The notes beneath the pieces were generated by a model, which did not search any database, was not told the DNA's origin, and worked only from the letters and a program-made list of their open reading frames with translations. Made by a program: the position numbers and the translations under genes. From Halorientalis regularis (GTDB lineage: Archaea; Halobacteriota; Halobacteria; Halobacteriales; Haloarculaceae): DNA of 64,000 bases. The DNA is taken from contig NZ_JALJCL010000007.1 in assembly GCF_023698535.1 (NCBI RefSeq), positions 62,001 to 126,000 on the forward strand. Direction: 5' to 3'. Of the stretch, positions 16,833-25,690 are shown one piece after another; positions within the stretch are counted from its first letter, which is position 1; each line of letters begins with the position of its first letter.

Positions 16833-17933
16833 TCAGTGCGCGTGATCGTGGTCGTGGTCGTGGTCGTGTTCGTGGTCGTGGTCCGGCGTCGAGCGTTCGA
16901 CGGAGAGGCCGCGCCGGTGGACGATGCCCTGCATGTCGGCGGCCTCGGCGGCGAACTCGCGGAGGGCTGCCCCCGTTTCGGACTCGTCGTCCAGTACCGT
17001 GGGTTCGCCGTCGTCGCCACCCTCACGGACGCGGGGGTCGAGCGGGATCGAGCCGAGGAACGGCATGTCGGACTCGTCGGCGAACTCGCGGCCGCCGTCC
17101 TCGCCGAAGATGTGATGCTCGGAGCCACAGTCGGGACACTGGAAGGAAGCCATGTTCTCGACGATGCCGAGGACGGGCGTGTCGTGCTTGCCAAACATCT
17201 CCAGACCTTTGCGGGCGTCGTCGACGGCCACGTCCTGTGGGGTCGTGACGATGACCGCGCCGGTGACGGGGACACTCTGGAGCATGGTGAGCTGGGTGTC
17301 GCCGGTTCCCGGCGGGAGGTCGATCACCATGTAGTCGAGCGCGCCCCACTCCACGTCCTCCCAGAGTTGGGTGAGGACTTTGTGGACCATCGGGCCGCGC
17401 CAGATGACCGGGTCGTCCTCGCCGACGAGGAAGTCCATGCTCATCAGTTTCATTCCGAACTTCTCGACCGGGACAAGCTGCTCGTCTTTGGTGGCCTTTG
17501 GGCGCTCTTCGGCGGCGACCATCCGCGGGACGTTGGGGCCGTACACGTCGGCATCGAACAGGCCGACCCGGGCACCCATCTGGGAGAGCCCCGCTGCGAG
17601 ATTGACGGCGACGGTGCTCTTCCCCACTCCGCCTTTCCCGGAGGCGACGGCGATGATGTTCTCGACGTTGGGGAGGACCTGTTCCTCGGCGTCGATCCCG
17701 CTGTCGACCGCCGCCGAGAGATCGATCTCCAGCCCCGTGTCGGCCAGTGCCCCGCGTACGTCGTTCGCAATCGCCGTCTCCGCCGGGGAGTAGGGTGCCC
17801 CGAGCGCCAGCGAGATGTGAACCGTCTCGCCGTCGACGGTGATGTCGTTGACCAGCCCGAGTGAGACGAGATCGTCGCCCAGGTCGGGGTCGGTCACGTT
17901 CCGGAGCCGGTCCCGGATGTCGGCTTCGTTCAT
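16833..17933 (-). CDS. Mrp/NBP35-type Fe-S carrier ATPase with His-rich tail
   Basis: A 366-residue P-loop ATPase of the Mrp/ApbC family, which carries and delivers iron-sulfur clusters. Residues 1-80 are a MIP18/DUF59-type domain; the deviant Walker A GKGGVGKST is at 99-107; the CPDCG motif (the CxxC that bridges the cluster between subunits) is near 285. The C-terminus ends in about 16 residues alternating Asp/Glu and His, a likely metal-binding tail. I chose ATG 17933 because the longer frame has no support. Confidence 0.93.
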   Translation of the reverse strand: MNEADIRDRLRNVTDPDLGDDLVSLGLVNDITVDGETVHISLALGAPYSPAETAIANDVRGALADTGLEIDLSAAVDSGIDAEEQVLPNVENIIAVASGKGGVGKSTVAVNLAAGLSQMGARVGLFDADVYGPNVPRMVAAEERPKATKDEQLVPVEKFGMKLMSMDFLVGEDDPVIWRGPMVHKVLTQLWEDVEWGALDYMVIDLPPGTGDTQLTMLQSVPVTGAVIVTTPQDVAVDDARKGLEMFGKHDTPVLGIVENMASFQCPDCGSEHHIFGEDGGREFADESDMPFLGSIPLDPRVREGGDDGEPTVLDDESETGAALREFAAEAADMQGIVHRRGLSVERSTPDHDHEHDHDHDHDHAH

Positions 17934-17996
17934 ACCGCCACTGAGGGGCCGGCGCGGCGATAAGGATTGTGAACTGGGGAACCGATGACACCGAAA

Positions 17997-18018
17997 GTGT
18001 AACCACAATCGATTACAC
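17997..18018. promoter_or_regulatory. inverted repeat between mrp and moaA
   Basis: GTGTAA (17997-18002) and TTACAC (18013-18018) form a perfect 6-bp inverted repeat with a 10-nt spacer. It lies about 20 nt upstream of the moaA TATA box (TTTAAG near 18040) in the divergent mrp/moaA intergenic region. It may be an operator or activator site. Confidence 0.35.
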
Positions 18019-18070
18019 GAGCCCCGCGTTCGTCAGCGGATTTAAGCACGCGGCCACCACAGAACCGGAT

Positions 18071-19099
18071 ATGTTGGTCGACCAGTTCGGGCGCGAGGTG
18101 TCGGGGGTCCGTGTCTCGCTGACGGACCGGTGTAACTTCGACTGCGTCTACTGCCACAACGAGGGACTGGGCGACACTCGCGGGCCGATGGAACCGCAGG
18201 ACGACGAGATGAGTACCGACGACGTGGTTCGGTTCCTGGAGGTCGCCCGGGAGTTCGACGTGGAGGCGGTGAAGTTCACGGGCGGCGAGCCGATGCTCCG
18301 GGACGACCTCGAGGAGATCGTCCGGCGCACGCCCGACGGGATGGAGACTTCGCTGACGACCAACGGCACCTACCTCCCCGGCCGCGCCCCGGGTCTGGTC
18401 GACGCTGGTCTCGACCGGGTGAACGTCTCCCAGGACGCCCTCGACCAGGAGGCGTTCGCCGAGGTCACTCAGAGCGGCGAGTACGAGGCGGTCATCGAGG
18501 GGGTCGAGGCGGCACTCGACGCCGGTCTCCAGCCGGTGAAGCTGAACATGGTCGTGTTCGAGCAGACTGCGGGCTACGTCCCCGAGATGGTCGATCACGT
18601 GGCCGAGAACGACGGGCTCCAGCTCCAGCTCATCGAGTACATGCCCGAACTCGCGGGGCGGCCGGAGTGGGCCGTCGACATCCAGCGCGTCCACGACTGG
18701 CTCGAAGAGCAGGCCGAGCACGTCGAACAGCGGGAGATGCACGACCGCCGGCGCTACTGGGTGGGCGGGAGTCCCGCGAGTGAGTCGGGTGGGAACTCGT
18801 CGGACTCGTCCGACGGTGATCCCACGGACGATACCGGTGGCATGGTCGAGATCGTCGACCCCGTCGGGAACGCGGACTTCTGTGCGAACTGCCACCGCGT
18901 GCGCGTCACGCACGAAGGATATCTCAAGGGCTGTCTCAACCGGAACGACGACCTGCGGTCGATGGGCGAGATGACCAGGCCGGAGATCCGGGACGCGTTC
19001 CGCGAGACGGTCCACGAACGGGTGCCCTACTACGGGGAGTACATGATCAAAGACGACGACGGGGAGTGGACGATCAACGAGGAGTACATCGGCGTCTGA
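18071..19099 (+). CDS. moaA: GTP 3',8-cyclase MoaA
   Basis: A 342-residue radical SAM enzyme for the first step of molybdenum cofactor synthesis. The SAM cluster motif CNFDCVYC is at 21-28, with FTGGEP following, and the C-terminal cluster [18 protein letters not shown] binds substrate GTP. Between them lies a linker of about 25 residues rich in Ser, Gly and Asp (around 236-260) that looks inserted. ATG 18071 has a TTTAAG TATA box 31 nt upstream. It is divergent from mrp, which could supply its Fe-S clusters. Confidence 0.93.
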   Translation: MLVDQFGREVSGVRVSLTDRCNFDCVYCHNEGLGDTRGPMEPQDDEMSTDDVVRFLEVAREFDVEAVKFTGGEPMLRDDLEEIVRRTPDGMETSLTTNGTYLPGRAPGLVDAGLDRVNVSQDALDQEAFAEVTQSGEYEAVIEGVEAALDAGLQPVKLNMVVFEQTAGYVPEMVDHVAENDGLQLQLIEYMPELAGRPEWAVDIQRVHDWLEEQAEHVEQREMHDRRRYWVGGSPASESGGNSSDSSDGDPTDDTGGMVEIVDPVGNADFCANCHRVRVTHEGYLKGCLNRNDDLRSMGEMTRPEIRDAFRETVHERVPYYGEYMIKDDDGEWTINEEYIGV

Positions 19100-19915
19100 T
19101 TATCGGTAGCCCGCGCCGTCCCGTTCTCGCGGTCGTTGGTCGACGTACAGCATCCCGAGCGTGACGACGAATAGCCACTTCCCGACCTCGTAGACGACGC
19201 GGCGGGCGAACGCGAAGTCGAGCGTCGGGGCGGTCCCGGTCGAGAGCCACTGCAGGGCGGTGACCAGGCCGACGAACCCTGCGAGGAACGCCCCCGCGAC
19301 CAGTCCGGTCGCGAGCAACGCGCCGACGACGGTCCAGCGGGCGTGTCTGACCGCCTTCCAGCCGAGACTCCCCGCGAACGTCGGCCGGGCGCGGTCGATT
19401 ATCGCCGCGGGAACGATCAGCGACGAGGACACCAGCAGGTAGAGCAACAGGGGATAGAGCGGGGCCAGATAGAGTTCGAGCATCCCGGTGGTCCAGACGC
19501 CGGGGACGACACTCGCCACGTCACCGCCCAGCAGCGCGAGCAGTGCGAGCGTGGCGAGCGAGATGGGCAAGAGCGGAACCGCCACCACGGCCGACCCGAC
19601 GACGGTTCCCTGCACGAACGAGATCGGTGTCTGGGGATCGACGCCGGTCCAGTCGGCCACGGCGAGGTAGGTCACCGCGAGCACCGGACAGGAGACGACG
19701 AACTTGGCGGCGAGCAGTTCCAGCGACGTGAGATAGGTGGGCGCGACCGACGCGAGGACGCCGACCGCCAGATACAGCGCCGCGAGCGACGGCAGATCAC
19801 GCAGGAACCTGACCGACCGCACCTGGAGCGAGAGCGTGTGCCCGACCGGTGTCGGGAGCGACGAGACGACGGTCCCGACCCACCCGCGCCCTCGCTCCGA
19901 GCGAGGAGTCGTCAT
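19100..19915 (-). CDS. polytopic membrane protein, unknown
   Basis: A 271-residue protein with about six hydrophobic segments and a positively charged N-terminus (MTTPRSERGRG). Nothing in it points to a known transporter or enzyme. It ends directly against the moaA stop (convergent, no gap). The 282 bp between its start and the tRNA-Ser contain the ribosomal operon promoter. Confidence 0.7.
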   Translation of the reverse strand: MTTPRSERGRGWVGTVVSSLPTPVGHTLSLQVRSVRFLRDLPSLAALYLAVGVLASVAPTYLTSLELLAAKFVVSCPVLAVTYLAVADWTGVDPQTPISFVQGTVVGSAVVAVPLLPISLATLALLALLGGDVASVVPGVWTTGMLELYLAPLYPLLLYLLVSSSLIVPAAIIDRARPTFAGSLGWKAVRHARWTVVGALLATGLVAGAFLAGFVGLVTALQWLSTGTAPTLDFAFARRVVYEVGKWLFVVTLGMLYVDQRPRERDGAGYR

Positions 19916-20090
19916 CGACTCCGGACGGCGAGTACGGTCGCCGGCGCTGTCGATCGCTCCAGTCGAGCCCCCTTCATCGTACGTTCGTTTCAGTCGAGCC
20001 TACAAAATACTCCTCCCTCAAAAGACAGGTTCGGCCACCGGGGGTTCGAGGGTGCGCCGCCGGGGAGGAGCGGGACGCTTCCGTTGCGTT

Positions 20091-20099
20091 TAAATAGAC
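20091..20099 (+). promoter_or_regulatory. TATA box for the tRNA-Ser/ribosomal operon
   Basis: TTTAAATAG is a strong TATA box and the best promoter before tRNA-Ser. It implies a transcript start near 20120 and a leader of about 78 nt removed when the tRNA 5' end is cut. No other promoter is evident before rps13, so tRNA and ribosomal genes probably share this transcript. Confidence 0.55.
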
Positions 20100-20197
20100 C
20101 CTGGCAATAGCTCAGTGTACAGATCGTGTAGGGGCGTCGGGCCCCGAGTCCGAGAGAGACGGCGTGTCTCGCGGGCGGAAATACAACAGCCAAGCGG

Positions 20198-20282
20198 GTC
20201 GTGGTAGCCAAGTCTGGCCCAAGGCGCAGGGTTGCTAACTCTGTGGCGTCAAGCCTCCGGGGTTCGAATCCCCGCCACGACG
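20198..20282 (+). tRNA. tRNA-Ser (GCT)
   Basis: An 85-nt class II tRNA. The acceptor stem is GTCGTGG/CCACGAC with discriminator G, the anticodon stem CAGGG/CTCTG closes loop TTGCTAA (anticodon GCT), a long variable arm follows, and the T arm is CGGGG-TTCGAAT-CCCCG. CCA is not encoded. It lies 20 bp before the rps13 start and is probably processed from the same transcript. Confidence 0.95.
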
Positions 20283-20302
20283 CTCACCGACAACGGTTAC
20301 AC

Positions 20303-20836
20303 ATGAGTGCAGAAGACCCACCCGAGGACGAAAACGCGGAGGAAGAGGAGGAGGACATCCGCTATTTCGTCCGTATCGGACAGACAGACCTCGACGGGAC
20401 GAAATCCGTCGAGCGAGCACTGACAGACATGAACGGTATCGGACACCGGGCCGCCCGGATCATCACCGACAAGACGGACATCGACCGTCGGGACACCTTC
20501 GGTAAGCTCGAAGACGAGGAGATCGAAGAGATCGTCTCGCTCGTCGAGGGCTTCGCCGACGAGGTGCCCGAGTGGATGACCAATCATCAGTCGGACTTCT
20601 TCTCGGGGGAGACGACCCACGAGATCGGCAACGACCTCAACATGACCCGCCGGCAGGACATCAACCGGATGAAGATGATCGACTCCTATCGGGGCGTCCG
20701 TCACAAGCGCGGGCAGAAAGTTCGTGGTCAGCGCACGAAGTCCACCGGTCGTACCGAGGGGACCATCGGCGTCAACGTCGAGGCGATCAAGGAAGAGCAG
20801 GCCGAGGAGGCCGCCGAAGAGGGCGGTGAGGAATAA
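20303..20836 (+). CDS. rps13: 30S ribosomal protein S13
   Basis: A 177-residue S13 (uS13) with the helix-two-turn-helix [33 protein letters not shown] and the basic C-terminal [23 protein letters not shown] that contacts rRNA and the P-site tRNA. Both ends carry acidic extensions (EEEEEDI at the start, [14 protein letters not shown] at the end), a halophile trait. It overlaps rps4 by one base (TAATG). Confidence 0.97.
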   Translation: MSAEDPPEDENAEEEEEDIRYFVRIGQTDLDGTKSVERALTDMNGIGHRAARIITDKTDIDRRDTFGKLEDEEIEEIVSLVEGFADEVPEWMTNHQSDFFSGETTHEIGNDLNMTRRQDINRMKMIDSYRGVRHKRGQKVRGQRTKSTGRTEGTIGVNVEAIKEEQAEEAAEEGGEE

Positions 20837-21354
20837 TGCCACTCGGAACCAAGACCAAACTCTACGAGACGCCGAACCACCCCTTCCAGGGTGAACGAAT
20901 CGCCGACGAGCACGACCTCGTCGCTCGCTACGGACTCAAGAACAAAGAGGAACTCTGGCGTGCCCAGTCGGAACTGCGTTCCTACCGGCGCGAGGCTCGC
21001 CAGTTGCTCGGTGCTACCCAGGGCGACGCCGAAGCGGCCGAGAGTCAGGAGTTCCTGGCCCGGCTGAAGAAGCTCGGCATCCTCAACGAGGAGGACAGCC
21101 TGGACGCCATCCTGTCGCTGGACGTGACCGACGTGCTGGAGCGCCGTCTCCAGACCGTCGTCTACCGCAAGGGCCTGGCCAACACGGCCAAGCAGGCCCG
21201 CCAGTTCATCGTCCACGGACACGTCACGGTCGACGGGAGCCGCGTCACCGAGCCCTCGCGGAAGGTCGCCGTCGCGGAAGGCGACGCCGTCGAGTTCGAC
21301 AGCACGAGTCCGCTAACGGACGAACTCCACCCCGAACGCGCGGAGGAACAGTAA
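20836..21354 (+). CDS. rps4: 30S ribosomal protein S4
   Basis: A 172-residue uS4 of archaeal type, beginning [20 protein letters not shown]. The S4 RNA-binding domain covers about residues 103-160 ([34 protein letters not shown]). It nucleates small-subunit assembly. Start and stop overlap rps13, and rps11 follows after one base. Confidence 0.97.
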   Translation: MPLGTKTKLYETPNHPFQGERIADEHDLVARYGLKNKEELWRAQSELRSYRREARQLLGATQGDAEAAESQEFLARLKKLGILNEEDSLDAILSLDVTDVLERRLQTVVYRKGLANTAKQARQFIVHGHVTVDGSRVTEPSRKVAVAEGDAVEFDSTSPLTDELHPERAEEQ

Positions 21355-21355
21355 C

Positions 21356-21748
21356 ATGGCTGAGGAAGGACCTGACGACATCTGGGGCATCGCCCACGTG
21401 CACGCATCGTTCAACAACACGATTATCACGATCACCGACCAGACCGGCGCGGAGACGCTCGCGAAGTCTTCGGGTGGGACGGTCGTCAAACAGAACCGCG
21501 ACGAAGCCTCGCCCTACGCCGCCATGCAGATGGCCGAGACCGTCGCCGAGGAAGTCAAGGCAAAGGGCGTCGAGGGCGTCCACGTTCGCGTGCGCGGTCC
21601 CGGCGGGAACCAGCAGAAGAATCCCGGCCCGGGTGCCCAGGCGACGATCCGGGCGCTGGCGCGAGCCGGCCTGGAGATCGGTCGTATCGAGGACGTGACA
21701 CCAATCCCACACGACGGCACTCGCGGCCCAAAGAACAGCGGGTTCTAA
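21356..21748 (+). CDS. rps11: 30S ribosomal protein S11
   Basis: A 130-residue uS11, part of the platform of the small subunit. It has the family motifs [37 protein letters not shown] and the C-terminal [17 protein letters not shown]. It sits between rps4 and rpoD in the standard archaeal order. Confidence 0.97.
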   Translation: MAEEGPDDIWGIAHVHASFNNTIITITDQTGAETLAKSSGGTVVKQNRDEASPYAAMQMAETVAEEVKAKGVEGVHVRVRGPGGNQQKNPGPGAQATIRALARAGLEIGRIEDVTPIPHDGTRGPKNSGF

Positions 21749-21751
21749 CAC

Positions 21752-22513
21752 ATGGCACCGGACTACGACGTGGAGTTCATCGACCGGGGCGACCGCGAAG
21801 CACGATTCCTCGTACGCGACGCGAGCCCCGCGTTCGCGAACGGGATCCGGCGTGCGATGATCGCCGACGTGCCCACACTCTCCATCGACGAGGTGCGGGT
21901 CATCGAGAACTCGTCGGTGATGTTCGATGAGCAGATCGCGCTCCGGCTCGGGCTGGTCCCGCTGACCACGCCCGAGGACTACGAGATCGGGGAGACGGTC
22001 ACGCTCGCGCTGGACGTCGAGGGACCGGGCACCGCCTACTCGGGCGACCTGGTCAGTACCGACGACCGCGTCGAGCCGGCCGACAAGAACGTCCCGATCA
22101 TCGACCTCAAGGACCCGGAGGGGTCGGAGACCCCCCAGCGCCTGGAGGTCGAGGCCGACGCCGTCCACGACGTTGGCCGTGAACACGCCAAACACCAGGG
22201 CGGCGTGGCGGTCGGCTACCGTCATCTCCAAACTGTGGAGGTCGTCGGTGACGCCGACGAGTACGGCGACGACGACCCCCACATCCTGCGCGGGGTCATC
22301 GAGGAGGACGGCGAGTTGATACCGACCGAGGCGTTCGACCACGACCTGACCCAGCGGTATCCGGGGAAGGAAGTCGAAGTCCACGACGTGCCCAACGCCT
22401 TCGTGTTCCACGTCGAGACCGACGGTTCGATGTCGGTCGACGACCTGGTGATCCAGGCGGTGGACACGGTCCACGGCCGGGCGGGCGAACTCAAAGACGC
22501 GGTACAGCTATAA
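21752..22513 (+). CDS. rpoD: DNA-directed RNA polymerase subunit D (Rpo3)
   Basis: A 253-residue assembly subunit of archaeal RNA polymerase, equivalent to bacterial alpha and eukaryotic Rpb3/AC40. The alpha motif [21 protein letters not shown] spans about residues 29-49. The insertion domain contains none of the four cysteines that hold an Fe-S cluster in some archaea, so this protein should lack the cluster. It is followed by tRNA-Leu. Confidence 0.96.
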   Translation: MAPDYDVEFIDRGDREARFLVRDASPAFANGIRRAMIADVPTLSIDEVRVIENSSVMFDEQIALRLGLVPLTTPEDYEIGETVTLALDVEGPGTAYSGDLVSTDDRVEPADKNVPIIDLKDPEGSETPQRLEVEADAVHDVGREHAKHQGGVAVGYRHLQTVEVVGDADEYGDDDPHILRGVIEEDGELIPTEAFDHDLTQRYPGKEVEVHDVPNAFVFHVETDGSMSVDDLVIQAVDTVHGRAGELKDAVQL

Positions 22514-22587
22514 TGATCGACACTGCCCCTGCACACCGACATGACGCCTCCCGCCCCCTGAAGAGCGGCCGGGCCGACCGGTGGGCA

Positions 22588-22604
22588 ATCGAAAGCGGTT
22601 TGAA
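22588..22604 (+). promoter_or_regulatory. probable tRNA-Leu promoter
   Basis: ATCGAAAGCG (BRE-like, 22588-22597) is followed by TTTGAA (22599-22604). Expected transcription start is about 22628, next to the tRNA 5' end at 22631. The same decamer lies before the L7Ae operon TATA box at 53243, which supports its being a promoter element. Confidence 0.5.
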
Positions 22605-22630
22605 GGGGCAGTCGGAACTGACACGTGCAA

Positions 22631-22715
22631 GCAGGGATAGCCAAGTCAGGCCAACGGCGCAGCGTTCAGGGCGCTGTCCCGTAGGGGTCCGCAGGTTCAA
22701 ATCCTGCTCCCTGCA
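22631..22715 (+). tRNA. tRNA-Leu (CAG)
   Basis: An 85-nt class II tRNA. The acceptor stem is GCAGGGA/TCCCTGC with discriminator A. Anticodon stem CAGCG/CGCTG closes loop TTCAGGG, giving anticodon CAG. A long variable arm and T arm GCAGG-TTCAAAT-CCTGC follow. CCA is not encoded. It sits between rpoD and rpl18e, its usual haloarchaeal position. Confidence 0.95.
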
Positions 22716-22758
22716 TTCTTCGGCTCGCCAGAACCGGCGAGCCGTGAAAGCGAGCAGA
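22694..22758 (+). repeat. 65-nt repeat copy 1: tRNA-Leu 3' end plus hairpin
   Basis: This unit starts inside the T arm of tRNA-Leu and runs past its 3' end through a perfect hairpin, CGGCTCGCC/GGCGAGCCG (22721-22729 with 22736-22744, loop AGAACC), to GAAAGCGAGCAGA. It recurs 102 bp downstream with 58 of 65 bases identical. The hairpin may be a processing or termination signal for the tRNA. Confidence 0.85.
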
Positions 22759-22795
22759 GCAGGTTTGGGCCTCGGGAGGCCGACGGTCTGCCGGT

Positions 22796-22860
22796 GGTTC
22801 AAATCCTGCTCCCTGCATTGTTCGGCTCGTCACGACCGACGAGTCGTAAAAGCGAGCAGA
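22796..22860 (+). repeat. 65-nt repeat copy 2: tRNA-Leu 3' remnant plus hairpin
   Basis: The second copy keeps GGTTCAAATCC and TGCTCCCTGCA of tRNA-Leu but lacks any matching D and anticodon arms, so it is a tRNA 3' remnant, not a tRNA. Its hairpin CGGCTCGTC/GACGAGTCG (22823-22831 with 22838-22846, loop ACGACC) keeps nine pairs despite three stem changes: one C:G pair became T:A and one G:C became G:T. Upstream, GAGCAGG (22757-22763) can pair with CCTGCTC (22805-22811), enclosing a GGCCT-CGGG-AGGCC hairpin. It ends just before the rpl18e ribosome site (GGAGGT). Confidence 0.85.
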
Positions 22861-22882
22861 CACACTTCTTCGGAGGTAGGAT

Positions 22883-23233
22883 ATGAGTAAGACGAACCCG
22901 AGACTCAGTAGTCTCATCGCCGACCTGAAGTCGACCGCCCGGAACTCGGGCGGCGAGGTCTGGGGCGACGTGGCCGATCGGCTGGAGAAGCCGCGAAGCA
23001 CGCACGCCGAAGTCAACCTGGGCCGCATCGAGCGGTACGCCCAGGAAGACGAGACAGTGATCGTGCCCGGGAAAGTCCTGGGCAGCGGCGTCCTGCAGAA
23101 GGACGTCACGGTCGCCGCCGTCGACTTTTCCGGCACGGCCGAGACCAAGATCGACCAGGTAGGCGAGAGCATCACGCTAGAACAGGCACTCGAACGCAAC
23201 CCCGACGGCGGCAACGTACGGGTGATTCGATGA
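22883..23233 (+). CDS. rpl18e: 50S ribosomal protein L18e
   Basis: A 116-residue eL18, starting [20 protein letters not shown], with [26 protein letters not shown] as the core motif. A strong GGAGGT site precedes the ATG, which shows the gene is translated from a leadered transcript starting at or before tRNA-Leu. It overlaps rpl13 by 4 bp (ATGA). Confidence 0.96.
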   Translation: MSKTNPRLSSLIADLKSTARNSGGEVWGDVADRLEKPRSTHAEVNLGRIERYAQEDETVIVPGKVLGSGVLQKDVTVAAVDFSGTAETKIDQVGESITLEQALERNPDGGNVRVIR

Positions 23234-23667
23234 GTATCGCAGAATTCGACGCGGATGTCGTCGTCGAGGCACGTGACTGCATCATGGGCCGGGTCGCCAG
23301 CGAGGTGGCCCAGCGCGCGCTCGACGGCGAGCGCGTGGCCGTGATCAACGCCGAGCAGGCGGTCATCACGGGCAACGCCGAGGACACGATGGAGACGTAC
23401 CGGACGCGCCGCGATCTGGGCTCGGACCGGGGGCCGTACTACCCGAAACAGCCCGACCGCATCTTCAAGCGCGCGATCCGCGGCATGCTGCCGTACAAGA
23501 CGGATCGTGGGCGCGAGGCCTTCGAGAGCGTCCGTGTCTACATCGGCAACCCCCACGACGAGGACGCGGAGGTCGTCGAGGGAACGTCGCTGGATCGACT
23601 CTCGAACATCAACTTCGTCCAGCTGGGCGAGGTCAGCGAAGAACTTGGAGCGAACGTCACATGGTAA
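23230..23667 (+). CDS. rpl13: 50S ribosomal protein L13
   Basis: A 145-residue uL13 with the family motifs [16 protein letters not shown] and [29 protein letters not shown]. It is an early-assembly protein of the large subunit. It overlaps rpl18e by 4 bp and rps9 by 7 bp, showing tight translational coupling. Confidence 0.97.
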   Translation: MSIAEFDADVVVEARDCIMGRVASEVAQRALDGERVAVINAEQAVITGNAEDTMETYRTRRDLGSDRGPYYPKQPDRIFKRAIRGMLPYKTDRGREAFESVRVYIGNPHDEDAEVVEGTSLDRLSNINFVQLGEVSEELGANVTW

Positions 23668-24059
23668 CTAACACGTCAGGCAAGAAGAAGACGGCCATCG
23701 CACGCGCGACGGTCACCGACGGCGAGGGTCGGGTTCGGGTGAACTCCCAGCCCGTCGAACTCGTCGAGCCGGAGCTGTCGCGGCTGAAGATGCTGGAACC
23801 GTTCCGGATCGCCGACGACGACCTGCGCGAGGAAGTCGACATCGACGTGCAGGTCGAGGGCGGCGGGGTCTCCGGGCAGGCGGACGCGGTCCGAACCGCC
23901 ATCTCGCGCGGGCTCGTCCAGTTCCACAACGACGCGGAACTGCGGGACGCCTACATGGAGTTCGACCGGTCGCTGCTGGTCAACGACGTGCGCCAGACCG
24001 AACCCAAGAAGTGGGGCGGCCCGGGCGCTCGGGCGCGCTACCAGAAGTCCTACCGCTGA
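23661..24059 (+). CDS. rps9: 30S ribosomal protein S9
   Basis: A 132-residue uS9. It has the N-terminal [23 protein letters not shown] and the C-terminal [18 protein letters not shown] tail that reaches the P-site t[19 protein letters not shown] is the central family motif. Its start overlaps the rpl13 end. Confidence 0.97.
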   Translation: MVTNTSGKKKTAIARATVTDGEGRVRVNSQPVELVEPELSRLKMLEPFRIADDDLREEVDIDVQVEGGGVSGQADAVRTAISRGLVQFHNDAELRDAYMEFDRSLLVNDVRQTEPKKWGGPGARARYQKSYR

Positions 24060-24071
24060 GGTGATTCAAGT

Positions 24072-24263
24072 ATGATGGTACCGGTCCGGTGTTTCACCTG
24101 TGGTAACGTCGTCGGCGAACACTGGGAGGAGTTCAAGGCCCGCACCCAGGACGGCGAGGACCCCGAGATGGTCCTCGACGAGCTGGGCGTGGAGCGACAC
24201 TGCTGTCGCCGGATGCTCGTCTCACACAAGGACCTCGTCGACATCGTGGCACCGTATCAGTGA
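24072..24263 (+). CDS. rpoN: RNA polymerase subunit N (Rpo10)
   Basis: A 63-residue zinc-bundle subunit of RNA polymerase (Rpb10 homologue). The ligands are CFTCG near the start and the adjacent pair in RHCCRRM (the CC of the family). Length matches archaeal Rpo10. Either of the two adjacent methionines could be the start; [10 protein letters not shown] is the family-like N-terminus. Confidence 0.96.
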   Translation: MMVPVRCFTCGNVVGEHWEEFKARTQDGEDPEMVLDELGVERHCCRRMLVSHKDLVDIVAPYQ

Positions 24264-24266
24264 CAC

Positions 24267-24443
24267 ATGGCAGGACAGGACAACAGATACGAGAAGGCAC
24301 GCATCATCGGCGCGAGAGCGCTGCAGGTGGCCTACGGCGCACCGGTGCTCATCGACACCGAGCAGACCCAGCCGATCCTCATCGCGGCCGAGGAGTACGA
24401 CGCTGAGGTCCTGCCGTTCACCGTCAGGCGGGGTGAACAGTGA
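24267..24443 (+). CDS. rpoK: RNA polymerase subunit K (Rpo6)
   Basis: A 58-residue Rpo6 (Rpb6/omega homologue) encoded in the short gap between rpoN and eno. It contains the family core [23 protein letters not shown] and ends [11 protein letters not shown]. It helps assemble and stabilise the polymerase clamp. Its TGA overlaps the GTG start of eno by 3 bases. Confidence 0.95.
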   Translation: MAGQDNRYEKARIIGARALQVAYGAPVLIDTEQTQPILIAAEEYDAEVLPFTVRRGEQ

Positions 24444-25690
24444 CGCTGATCGCCGACGTGTCCCTCCGACGGACCCTCGACTCCCGCGGTAACGGAACGG
24501 TCGAGGCTGAGGTGACCACGGACAACGGCGGATTCGGCCGTGCGGCCGCACCGAGCGGCGCGTCCACGGGCGAGTACGAGGCCATCGAACTGGAGCCAAA
24601 CGAGGCTATCGCGAAGGCTCGCGAACTGGCGGTGCCGCGACTCGTCGGCGAGGTGTTCGCCGGCGACCAGCGCGGGGTCGACCAGGCGCTCCACGGCGCG
24701 GACGGCACGAACGACTTCTCGAAGATCGGGGCCAACAGCGCGGTCGCGATCAGCATGGCCGCGGCCAAGGCCGGTGCCGACACGCAGGGGATCCCTCTCT
24801 ACCAGCACCTCGGCGGTGCGTTCCGGGGACGGAACTTCCCGGTGCCGCTGGGCAACGTCGTCGGCGGCGGCGAACACGCCGCGGACGCGACCCACATCCA
24901 GGAGTTCCTGGCCGCGCCCGTCGGCGCGCCCAGCGTCGCGGACGCGGTGTTCGCCAACGCGGCGGTTCACCAGGAAGTCCACGACATCCTGGCCGAGCGC
25001 GGTATCGCGGCCGGGAAGGGTGACGAGGGCGCGTGGGCACCGTCGGTGGACGACGCCGAGGCGTTCGAGATCGTCGCCCAGGCGACCGAGCGCGTCACCG
25101 AGGAGTTCGGCTTCGAGGTCCGGATGGGTCTGGACGTGGCCGGTGCCGAACTGTACGACGCCGACGAGGGCGTCTACAGCTACGGCGAGAAGACCCGCGA
25201 CACGGCCGAACAGATCGACTACGTCGCGGGCCTCGTCGACGAGTACGACCTCGTCTACGTGGAGGACCCGCTCGACGAGGACGACTACGAGGCGTTCGCG
25301 GAACTCACGGACCGCGTGGGGGAGAGCGAGGCGCGTAGCGCCTCAGGAAGTCGAGCGGCGAAGCCGCGAGACCGGACGCTGATCTGTGGCGACGACCTGT
25401 TCGTGACCAACACGGACCGGCTCGCCGAGGGTATCGAGCGGGGTGCGGCCAACAGCATCCTGATCAAGCCCAACCAGATCGGCACGCTGACCGACGCCTT
25501 CGACGCCATCGAGCTGGCGGTCGAGAACGGGTACGAGCCGGTCGTCTCCCACCGGAGCGGAGAGACCGAGGACGCGACGATTGCACACCTCGCCGTGGCG
25601 ACCGACGCGCCGTTCATCAAGACGGGCGCGGTCGGCGGCGAGCGCACAGCGAAGCTGAACGAACTGATCAGAATCGAGGACAACGCATGA
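24440..25690 (+). CDS. eno: enolase with an in-frame insertion
   Basis: A 416-residue phosphopyruvate hydratase (2-phosphoglycerate to phosphoenolpyruvate). N-terminal [15 protein letters not shown], the flexible loop [14 protein letters not shown]-like segment, [20 protein letters not shown] and the C-terminal [17 protein letters not shown] and [17 protein letters not shown] motifs are all present. Residues 295-310 ([16 protein letters not shown]) interrupt the normally continuous [17 protein letters not shown] segment and are encoded by a palindromic 48-bp insert. It starts with GTG overlapping rpoK and ends overlapping rps2. Confidence 0.95.
   Translation: MTLIADVSLRRTLDSRGNGTVEAEVTTDNGGFGRAAAPSGASTGEYEAIELEPNEAIAKARELAVPRLVGEVFAGDQRGVDQALHGADGTNDFSKIGANSAVAISMAAAKAGADTQGIPLYQHLGGAFRGRNFPVPLGNVVGGGEHAADATHIQEFLAAPVGAPSVADAVFANAAVHQEVHDILAERGIAAGKGDEGAWAPSVDDAEAFEIVAQATERVTEEFGFEVRMGLDVAGAELYDADEGVYSYGEKTRDTAEQIDYVAGLVDEYDLVYVEDPLDEDDYEAFAELTDRVGESEARSASGSRAAKPRDRTLICGDDLFVTNTDRLAEGIERGAANSILIKPNQIGTLTDAFDAIELAVENGYEPVVSHRSGETEDATIAHLAVATDAPFIKTGAVGGERTAKLNELIRIEDNA
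25322..25369 (+). repeat. 48-bp palindromic in-frame insertion in eno
   Basis: The insert contains two hairpin-forming units. The first is GAGGCGC-GTA-GCGCCTC (25328-25344), a perfect 7-bp stem. The second is GCGGC-GAA-GCCGC (25355-25367). It is exactly 16 codons, adds small and charged residues, and falls between conserved G and D codons just before LICGDDLF. I saw no second copy in this window. Confidence 0.65.

Noticed and set aside
16838-16880. GTGGTC-type short tandem repeat
   Set aside because: It is coding DNA for the alternating His-Asp tail of the Mrp protein, not a CRISPR or intergenic repeat.
22513-22890. Open frame running through tRNA-Leu and its duplicate
   Set aside because: It crosses a real tRNA and repeat hairpins, and its translation repeats because the DNA repeats. 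It is not a protein gene.
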